DNA of 19,002 bases from the NCBI GenBank assembly GCA_015490105.1, contig WFYK01000021.1:1-19002 (forward strand). The letters run 5' to 3'. The notes beneath the pieces were generated by a model. That model did no database searches. It worked only from the letters and a program-made list of their open reading frames with translations, and was not told the origin of the DNA. The translations under genes and the position numbers were made by a program. This document shows, piece by piece, positions 14,113-19,002 of this stretch. Positions within the stretch are counted from its first letter, which is position 1. Every line of letters begins with the position of its first letter. Origin of the DNA: Aquificaceae bacterium (GTDB taxonomy: Bacteria > Aquificota > Aquificia > Aquificales > Aquificaceae).

Positions 14113-14910
14113 ATGGGAATAGGAAAGGCGGTAAGGCTTGAGAGAATAACCAACAGAGAGACCGGGAAAACCATTATAGTTCCTATGGATCACGGGGTAA
14201 GTTCAGGACCTATAGAGGGAATTAAGAACTTAAAGGAAGCTGTCCAAAAGGTCGCGGACGGCGGTGCTAACGCTGTGGTTATGCACAAAGGTATGGTAAG
14301 GGCAGGCCACAGAGGATCGGGAAGGGATATAGGTTTGATCGTTCACCTATCCGCTTCCACGGATCTTTCGCCTACGAAGAACGAAAAGGTTTTAGTTTGC
14401 ACCGTTGAGGAAGCTATAAAACTCGGTGCGGATGCGGTCTCCATTCACGTTAACCTCGGCGCGGAGACGGAAAGAGATATGCTGAGAGACTTTGGCCTTG
14501 TTGCAAAGGCTTGCGAGGAGTGGCAGATGCCTCTTCTTGCGATGGTATACGGAAGGGGGCCCAAGATAGAAAACCAATACGATCCTAAAGTAGTTGCCCA
14601 CTGTGCACGCGTGGGAGCAGAACTCGGAGCGGACCTTGTGAAGGTTCCCTATACGGGAGATCCGGAGACATTTCGACTCGCTGTAGAAGGCTCTCCTGTT
14701 CCCGTAGTTATCGCGGGTGGTCCTAAGATGAAGTCTCCGAAAGAGGTTTTAGAAATGGTCTACGGTGCCATGGAAGCGGGTGCGAAGGGGCTTTCTATCG
14801 GAAGGAACGTATTCCAAGCGGACGATCCCACCCGTATGGTGAAGGCCATGGCTAAGATAGTTCACGAGGGAGGGTCCGTTGAAGAGGCTTTGGCAATTCT
14901 GGAGGGATAA
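14113..14910 (+). CDS. Class I aldolase family, MJ0400-type ADTH synthase (or fructose-bisphosphate aldolase)
   Basis: This 265-residue TIM-barrel aldolase has Asp26 in VPMDHGVS, Tyr146 in MVYGRGP and the Schiff-base lysine Lys177 in LVKVPYTGD. These sit at a constant offset of seven from the catalytic residues I recall for M. jannaschii MJ0400 (Asp33, Tyr153, Lys184). The N-terminal GKAVRLERITNRE and HKGMVRAGHRG stretches also look like that enzyme. MJ0400 makes 2-amino-3,7-dideoxy-threo-hept-6-ulosonate from aspartate semialdehyde and a deoxyketohexose phosphate, starting an alternative route to dehydroquinate. Homologues are often labelled fructose-bisphosphate aldolase class I, and that activity is not excluded. 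A GGAGG site precedes the ATG. tyrA and aroA lie about 3-4 kb downstream. Confidence 0.75.
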   Translation: MGIGKAVRLERITNRETGKTIIVPMDHGVSSGPIEGIKNLKEAVQKVADGGANAVVMHKGMVRAGHRGSGRDIGLIVHLSASTDLSPTKNEKVLVCTVEEAIKLGADAVSIHVNLGAETERDMLRDFGLVAKACEEWQMPLLAMVYGRGPKIENQYDPKVVAHCARVGAELGADLVKVPYTGDPETFRLAVEGSPVPVVIAGGPKMKSPKEVLEMVYGAMEAGAKGLSIGRNVFQADDPTRMVKAMAKIVHEGGSVEEALAILEG

Positions 14911-14913
14911 TTT

Positions 14914-15846
14914 ATGGTCTCACTCGCTTTAGATATAGAAACGATACCTGACCTGGGAGGAACAGATTTTAGAGACATAAGCTATCTGAAACAGAGGCAA
15001 AGGAAGGATTCTGAAGAGGATCTAATAGGAGATTTTTCTTTAAATCCATACACACTGTTTGTCGTTTCCGTAGCGGGTGTGAAGATAGAAGATGAAGACC
15101 TCAGGGAAGGGTTCGTTATATACATAACTAATACGTCCTCGGATCAGAGGAAAGAAGATCTTTTCTATACGGAAACGGAAAAGCTAACCGTTTACTTCTA
15201 TCCCGTAAGGAGAAACCTCGTAGAGAGCGCACTTTTTGATCTGGAGAGGGAGCTTTTAGAAAGGTTTTGGAGTTTGATCAGCGATGTTGATCGGGTAATT
15301 ACTTTCAATGGGGACACATTCGACAACTTCGTGCTCAGGACAAGGACGATGATTCACGCACTCGAAGTGGATAAAGATACCTTTTCCAAGCTCTACTCCA
15401 AGAAAAATCTGGACCTTATGAAGATACTCTCCGATAACAGGCTTCAGCATAGCTACAAGTTCGAGTTCATATGCAGGAAGTTCGGCATTCACCTCTATAA
15501 GGATTCCTTCGGAGGGAAGAATGTAAAAGACGCTTTTATGAACGGTGAATACGAGCAGATAGCAAGATACAACATCAAAGACGCATTAGCCTTAGCCCAG
15601 CTCTTTTTGAGAATAAAGAATTACATAGATTTGGACAGCTCTTCCCAGTCCGCAGGTTTAGACTCGATCACGGAAAAACAGAAGAACAAGATAATAGGTT
15701 TGCTTAAGGATCTTACAGACCTTCAATGGGATGATATACAACCCATAGTTGACGCTCAAGGGAACAACATACACAAGACTTCTGCTACCGCTTTCATAAG
15801 CATCCTTGAGGAAATCGCAAAAATCTCTAAAGAGCGGGAAAAGTGA
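14914..15846 (+). CDS. DEDDy-type 3'-5' exonuclease with extra C-terminal domain
   Basis: This 310-residue protein has an RNase H-like exonuclease core related to the PolB proofreading domain: DIE at residues 7-9 (ExoI), FNGDTFDNF at 131-139 (ExoII, Asp137), and YNIKDA at 219-224 (ExoIII, Tyr219 and Asp223, the DEDDy form). It has no polymerase domain. After a Ser-rich linker near 243-249 comes a separate segment of about 60 residues (251-310) with an ITEKQKNKIIGLL start and the helical pattern of a domain often attached to phage recombination proteins. It probably trims DNA or RNA 3' ends in repair. A GGAGGG site precedes ATG 14914. It sits between a metabolic gene and infC, so context says little about substrate. 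Confidence 0.8.
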   Translation: MVSLALDIETIPDLGGTDFRDISYLKQRQRKDSEEDLIGDFSLNPYTLFVVSVAGVKIEDEDLREGFVIYITNTSSDQRKEDLFYTETEKLTVYFYPVRRNLVESALFDLERELLERFWSLISDVDRVITFNGDTFDNFVLRTRTMIHALEVDKDTFSKLYSKKNLDLMKILSDNRLQHSYKFEFICRKFGIHLYKDSFGGKNVKDAFMNGEYEQIARYNIKDALALAQLFLRIKNYIDLDSSSQSAGLDSITEKQKNKIIGLLKDLTDLQWDDIQPIVDAQGNNIHKTSATAFISILEEIAKISKEREK

Positions 15847-16241
15847 TAAACCTGATCCTAATCCTCTACGCGGGATCCCTTTTTGCAATAGTTTTCCTGG
15901 TAGCTCCCGTGCTTTTAAGGGTTGATATCGGAAAGGAGCTTGCGGGAAGGCTTTACGGTAAGATCCTTTGGAGGTTTTATAAGCTTTCCGCGTTGGGCTT
16001 GCTGGTATACTCTTTATTGGGCAACGTGGTCTTGGGCTTTCTCCTTTTAGCAGGCTTGATTGTCAGTATGTTTATCTCCCGGAAGGTTAAGGAAACGAAG
16101 AAAAGGTTGGGGAATATTGAAGCGATACCGTATTTTTCCCCCGAAAGGGTTAGGTTCAGAAAACTCTCTTACCTTTCCTTGACTTCTCTTTTCCTTAACT
16201 TTTTACTCTCTATTGCGATACTTTTAAAGGAGGTGTCATGA
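15843..16241 (+). CDS. Small integral membrane protein, DUF4149-like
   Basis: This 132-residue protein has four hydrophobic segments (about 2-24, 46-62, 63-78 and 112-129), a basic cytoplasmic-type stretch SRKVKETKKR in the middle, and an N-terminal pattern (LYAGSLFAIVFLVAPVLLR) like DUF4149/TMEM205-type proteins. No catalytic motif is visible. The start is GTG at 15843, overlapping the exonuclease stop by four bases (GTGA), and its TGA overlaps the infC ATG. Function is unknown; I assign only a probable family and inner-membrane location. Confidence 0.7.
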   Translation: MINLILILYAGSLFAIVFLVAPVLLRVDIGKELAGRLYGKILWRFYKLSALGLLVYSLLGNVVLGFLLLAGLIVSMFISRKVKETKKRLGNIEAIPYFSPERVRFRKLSYLSLTSLFLNFLLSIAILLKEVS

Positions 16242-16762
16242 AGGTTCAAAATTACAGGGTCAACAGGCAGATAAAAGCTAAAGAGGTTAGGCTAATCGAC
16301 GAAAACGGCAATCAGATCGGGATAGTTCCTTTGAGTGAGGCTTTGAGTATAGCCGAAGAGAAGGGCCTTGACCTTGTAGAGATAGCCCCACAAGCCAAAC
16401 CGCCCGTTTGCAAGATTATGGACTACGGGAAGTTCAAGTATGAGATGAAGAAGAAGGAAAGAGAAGCTCGCAAAAAGCAGAGGGAGCACCAGATAGAGGT
16501 AAAGGACATAAGGATGAAGGTCAGAATAGATGACCACGATCTGCAGGTGAAGTTAAAACACATGAGGGAGTTTCTCGAAGATGGCGATAAGGTAAGGGTA
16601 AGGGTCCGATTCAGGGGAAGGGAGAACGCACATCCGGAACTGGGAGAGAAACTCTTTCAGAAGATAGTAAATGAGCTGTCCGATGTTGGCGAGGTTGAGG
16701 TTCAACCTAAAAAGGAAGGACCTTTTCTAATCTTCGTTTTGGCTCCCAAGAGAAAGAAGTAG
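16238..16762 (+). CDS. infC: Translation initiation factor IF-3
   Basis: This 174-residue protein matches IF-3 along its length: NYRVNRQIKAKEVRLID at the N-terminus, PPVCKIMDYGKFKYE, a basic linker near residues 70-90, and a C-terminal domain with RMKVRIDDHDLQVKLKH and VRFRGRENAHPELG. IF-3 binds the 30S subunit, blocks 50S joining and checks start codon and initiator tRNA. It has a near-perfect AAAGGAGGTG ribosome site and an ordinary ATG start, not the AUU start that allows self-repression in E. coli. rpmI and rplT, its usual downstream partners, are absent; the gene ends in a 36-base convergent overlap with rsmE. Confidence 0.96.
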   Translation: MKVQNYRVNRQIKAKEVRLIDENGNQIGIVPLSEALSIAEEKGLDLVEIAPQAKPPVCKIMDYGKFKYEMKKKEREARKKQREHQIEVKDIRMKVRIDDHDLQVKLKHMREFLEDGDKVRVRVRFRGRENAHPELGEKLFQKIVNELSDVGEVEVQPKKEGPFLIFVLAPKRKK

Positions 16763-17431
16763 TGAAGTTATTACCGCTGTAGCTGTTTCAACCCTAAGAA
16801 TTGGGGTGGGTAATGCTACCTCTTGAAAGCCCCTTTCCTTCAGCATACACCTTTCTTCTTCGGAAAAACCTCCCTCAGGCCCTATGAGGGCACTGACTTC
16901 TTTAAATTTCACACTTTTGGGACATCTTATGGACTCTCCTTGGGGTGTGAATAGGTATCCCACTTCACCTAAAGGTCTCACCTCCTGAATTTCCAATGGA
17001 TCGTTTAGTTCAAGGTAATACGCTCGGTTACTCTGCTTCATAGCCTCTTTTACTATCCTTTCCCAGCGCGGTGTTTTTTTCTTCAAGACCTCTTTCTTAG
17101 TGAAAGATCTCGAACTTAAAACGGGTGTTAGGCTAACAGCACCGCATTCGGTGGCGAGACGAACTACTTCGTCGAAATTCCCTACACTTTGAGGGACACA
17201 GACGAAGAGATGCACCCTTGTTTTAGTCTCTTGTGGTGGAGGTTCTCTTGAAAAGCTAAGAAGGGCTTTGTTTTTGTCTATATGTTCAACAACACATTCA
17301 AAGATCCTACCCTCCCAAATGATTCCTACTTTCTCACCCGGCTTTATTCTTCTTACTTTAAGGTGCTTTAGTTCCTCTCCCGATATAGTAAAGGTATTTC
17401 TCTCTTTGGAAGAGGGGAAAAAGCAATACAT
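16727..17431 (-). CDS. rsmE: RsmE, 16S rRNA (uracil1498-N3)-methyltransferase
   Basis: This 234-residue SPOUT-class methyltransferase has an N-terminal PUA-like part (EELKHLKVRRIKPGEKVGI) and a C-terminal trefoil-knot domain with IGPEGGF at 183-189 and LRVETA at 212-217, which form the S-adenosylmethionine site. It methylates U1498 in the decoding region of 16S rRNA. The ATG at 17431 follows the HU stem-loop by four bases and has no Shine-Dalgarno sequence, since the hairpin arm fills that place. Translation may depend on the hairpin being open or on RNA processing. The 3' end overlaps infC by 36 bases. Confidence 0.92.
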   Translation of the reverse strand: MYCFFPSSKERNTFTISGEELKHLKVRRIKPGEKVGIIWEGRIFECVVEHIDKNKALLSFSREPPPQETKTRVHLFVCVPQSVGNFDEVVRLATECGAVSLTPVLSSRSFTKKEVLKKKTPRWERIVKEAMKQSNRAYYLELNDPLEIQEVRPLGEVGYLFTPQGESIRCPKSVKFKEVSALIGPEGGFSEEERCMLKERGFQEVALPTPILRVETATAVITSLLLSLGSQNED

Positions 17432-17435
17432 GAAG

Positions 17436-17453
17436 CGGGGCCAAAGAGCCCCG
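17436..17453 (-). terminator. Stem-loop after the HU gene, overlapping the rsmE leader
   Basis: A perfect six-pair stem CGGGGC / GCCCCG with a six-base loop begins 11 bases past the HU stop. No U-tract follows directly; the next bases are CTTC and then the rsmE ATG. It could partly end transcription, protect the abundant HU message, or hide the rsmE start. The upstream flank and stem match the element after soxX almost exactly. Confidence 0.5.
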
Positions 17454-17464
17454 AACGGAAGTTT

Positions 17465-17737
17465 TTACTTGACGCTGTCTCTGAGCTCTTTGGCAGGCTT
17501 GAAGGCTACCACCTTCCTTGCGGGGATCTCTATGACTTCACCGGTTCTGGGATTCCTACCCTTCCTTGCAGCCCTCTGTTTAACGCTGAATATACCCAAT
17601 TTAGGTATGGCCACCCTCTCTTCTCTCTTGAGAGCTTCGGATATAGCTGCTACAGCAGCTTTGAGAGCAGCGTCCGCCTGCTTCTTGGTGATGCCCGCCT
17701 GCTTGGCGATCTCCGCAACAAGCTCAGCTTTCGTCAT
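17465..17737 (-). CDS. HU-family DNA-binding protein
   Basis: This 90-residue protein has the standard HU/IHF length and plan: N-terminal helices starting MTKAELVAEIAKQAGITKKQ, the IPKLGIFSV strand, the DNA-binding arm with RKGRNPRTGEVIEIPA, and a VAFKPAKELRDSV end. HU homodimers bend and compact DNA and help replication, recombination and gene control. The frame is open 35 codons further upstream, but that would run past the promoter, while ATG 17737 has a GGGAGGG site and matches the family N-terminus. It is transcribed away from tyrA, with rsmE following after a stem-loop. Confidence 0.95.
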   Translation of the reverse strand: MTKAELVAEIAKQAGITKKQADAALKAAVAAISEALKREERVAIPKLGIFSVKQRAARKGRNPRTGEVIEIPARKVVAFKPAKELRDSVK

Positions 17738-17775
17738 AGCAAAACCCTCCCAAGAAGATTTTGAAGGCTTTATAG

Positions 17776-17804
17776 ATAATACAGGATAGCGATCTTCTTT
17801 GCAA
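17776..17804 (-). promoter_or_regulatory. Promoter of the HU gene
   Basis: On the - strand, TTGCAA (17799-17804) and TATTAT (17776-17781) are separated by exactly 17 bases, close to the sigma-70 consensus. A start near 17769 gives a leader of about 32 bases containing the GGGAGGG ribosome site. It is the best-formed promoter in the window. Confidence 0.7.
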
Positions 17805-17829
17805 GCCTTAGAGTGCTGAGCATTTCCTG

Positions 17830-17835
17830 TAAAAT
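17830..17835 (+). promoter_or_regulatory. Probable -10 box of the tyrA-aroA promoter
   Basis: TAAAAT lies 13 bases before the tyrA ATG at 17849, preceded by TG. A transcript starting about seven bases downstream would have a leader of only about seven bases. No Shine-Dalgarno sequence is present. The -35 region (around 17807-17812) is poor and would abut the HU -35 box. Confidence 0.4.
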
Positions 17836-17848
17836 TATCCAAACCGCT

Positions 17849-18691
17849 ATGGAAAACCTGTTGATAGTAGGCGTAGGATTTATGGGAGGATCTTTAGCCC
17901 TCGCTCTTAAAAAGAGGGGCTACCGGGGCAGAGTTCTGGGACTCGACCTGGACAAAGAAGCAATAAAGATCGCTCTGGAAAAAGGGATAATAGACGAGGG
18001 CTTAGACAAGTTAGAAGATTTGAAAGGGAAAAGAATAGATACGGTAGTTCTTGCTACTCCGGTAAGGGCCTTTAGATCCGTCGCTTCTTCTTTAAAACCC
18101 TTCGTAGGCAAAGCGATCATCACGGATATAGGAAGTGTCAAGGGCAAGCTCGTGTTAGAACTTGAAGAGATATTCGGTCCTAAGTTCGTGGGAGGGCATC
18201 CTATAGCGGGAAGGGAAAAGTCAGGTGTTCTCCACAGTGACCCGGATCTTTTTGAAGGCAAAAAGGTAATCCTCACCCCCACGGAAAAAACGGACGGGGT
18301 GTGTTTGGAGAAGGTGAAGAATATGTGGACAGGCGTAGGAGCAAGGGTTGAATTCATGGATCCCTTTCTCCACGACTGGGTTTTCGGTGCGGTTTCCCAC
18401 CTTCCTCACGCGGTTGCCTTTTCCCTCATAGACGCTATAGAGGAAATGTCAGATGGCGTTGATCTTTTCAAATATCCCGGTGCGGGCTTTAGGGATTTTA
18501 CGAGGATAGCGGGAAGCGATCCGGTCATGTGGAGGGATATTTTCTTGGAAAACAAGGAGAACTTACTGAAAGCTATGGACGTTTACGTCAAATCCCTCGA
18601 AAAACTTAAAAAGCTCGTTGAAAACTCTCAGGAAGAGGATCTCACCGACTTCCTCGCCAAGGTCAGTAAGCGAAGGAGAAGCCTCGGATGA
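17849..18691 (+). CDS. tyrA: Prephenate/arogenate dehydrogenase
   Basis: This 280-residue protein opens with an NAD(P)-binding GVGFMGGSLA loop and GLDLD at the end of the second strand. It has the TyrA motif HPIAGREKSG at 117-126, then HDWVFGAVSHLPHAVAF and YPGAGFRDFTRIAGSDPVMW in the helical dimer domain. It oxidatively decarboxylates prephenate to 4-hydroxyphenylpyruvate, or arogenate to tyrosine. There is no fused chorismate mutase and no C-terminal ACT domain, so feedback control by tyrosine would have to be at the active site. The frame can be read from 17813, but those codons carry the promoter and lie before the Rossmann start, so I chose ATG 17849. It overlaps aroA by four bases (ATGA). 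Confidence 0.92.
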   Translation: MENLLIVGVGFMGGSLALALKKRGYRGRVLGLDLDKEAIKIALEKGIIDEGLDKLEDLKGKRIDTVVLATPVRAFRSVASSLKPFVGKAIITDIGSVKGKLVLELEEIFGPKFVGGHPIAGREKSGVLHSDPDLFEGKKVILTPTEKTDGVCLEKVKNMWTGVGARVEFMDPFLHDWVFGAVSHLPHAVAFSLIDAIEEMSDGVDLFKYPGAGFRDFTRIAGSDPVMWRDIFLENKENLLKAMDVYVKSLEKLKKLVENSQEEDLTDFLAKVSKRRRSLG

Positions 18692-19002
18692 AAGAGATAA
18701 GAGGAAATGTTAAAGAGGTAAAAGGTGTTTTAAGGGTCCCCTCCGATAAATCTATAACCCACAGAGCCTTTATCTTCGGTGGCCTTGCTAAGGGAATCAC
18801 CTTAGTCAAAGAACCTCTCAGGTCCGCGGATACTTTAGCCACACTTGGCATTTTGAAAGAGCTGGGTGTTTACATTGAAGAAGAAGGTAACGCTATAAAG
18901 ATCGAAGGGAAAAACTTTAACCTTGAAGAGCCCCTAAATGTTCTTGATGCTCAGAATTCGGGAACAACCGCACGCCTCATGATGGGAGTTTTGGCTACAC
19001 AA
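18688..19002 (+). CDS. aroA: 3-phosphoshikimate 1-carboxyvinyltransferase (EPSP synthase), 5' part
   Basis: The first 105 codons are present and the frame is open at the window edge. VPSDKSITHRAF near residues 17-28 is the phosphoshikimate-binding motif (Lys21, Ser22), and AQNSGTTARLMMG near the end is the EPSP synthase loop, usually written GNSGTTxRL; here Gln replaces the first Gly. The enzyme transfers enolpyruvyl from PEP to shikimate 3-phosphate, the sixth step of chorismate synthesis. The ATG overlaps the tyrA stop, so both are translated from one message. The second domain lies beyond the window. Confidence 0.93.
   Translation, partial: MKEIRGNVKEVKGVLRVPSDKSITHRAFIFGGLAKGITLVKEPLRSADTLATLGILKELGVYIEEEGNAIKIEGKNFNLEEPLNVLDAQNSGTTARLMMGVLATQ

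Noticed and set aside
17738..17842. N-terminal extension of the HU protein
   Set aside because: It would cover the HU promoter, and HU proteins start at MTKAEL with about 90 residues.
17813..17848. Upstream start for tyrA
   Set aside because: These codons carry the TAAAAT box and add residues before the Rossmann beta strand.
1..19002. tRNA, rRNA, CRISPR, insertion-sequence or prophage features
   Set aside because: No cloverleaf, repeat array, transposase or terminal inverted repeats seen on either strand; gaps are too short for most of them.

Overview
The window looks like chromosome from a thermophilic, sulfur-oxidising member of the Aquificales (Aquifex / Hydrogenobacter / Thermocrinis type). 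This is an inference from the tightly overlapping genes, Lys/Glu-rich proteins with AGA/AGG arginine and ATA isoleucine codons, a Sox thiosulfate-oxidation cluster without soxCD, SelB, and an archaeal-type ADTH synthase. I cannot name the genus from sequence alone. The window is almost entirely coding. No stretch over 300 bases lacks a gene, and I see no RNA gene, CRISPR array, insertion sequence or prophage.

Region 1 (1-8005, + strand) is a chain of genes that mostly overlap: the 3' end of mreB, then mreC and mreD (rod-shape machinery), a FadL-type outer-membrane porin, a FadD-type acyl-CoA ligase, an AEC-family permease, selB (selenocysteine elongation factor) and a Kef/CPA2-type cation/proton antiporter. 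Only the mreD-fadL junction (30 bases) has room for a promoter, and a TAAAAT box lies there.

Region 2 (7968-13241, - strand, read right to left) is the sox operon soxY-soxZ-soxA-soxX-soxB. It continues without a break into a membrane-anchored DUF302 protein and a DUF374 lysophospholipid acyltransferase-like protein. The last gene overlaps the antiporter gene tail-to-tail. SoxY and SoxB carry Tat-type signals, SoxA a Sec signal, and SoxX a lipobox. SoxXA would join thiosulfate to the SoxY C-terminal cysteine, SoxZ partners SoxY, and SoxB releases sulfate. Without SoxCD in the cluster, the sulfane sulfur must go elsewhere.

Region 3 (13423-16762, + strand) diverges from sox across a 181-base AT-rich control region with repeats. 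It holds a TonB-like protein, an MJ0400-type ADTH synthase/class I aldolase, a DEDDy 3'-5' exonuclease with an extra C-terminal helical domain, a small DUF4149-like membrane protein and infC. infC runs tail-to-tail into rsmE.

Region 4 (16727-19002) has rsmE and HU on the - strand. Back-to-back with HU are tyrA and the 5' part of aroA on the + strand, both for aromatic amino acids. With the ADTH synthase, three genes in about 5 kb concern the aromatic pathway.

The points I rate highest are the DUF302 gene locked to soxB, a near-identical stem-loop element after both soxX and the HU gene, the ADTH synthase near tyrA/aroA, the exonuclease with an appended domain, and the structured soxY/tonB control region.
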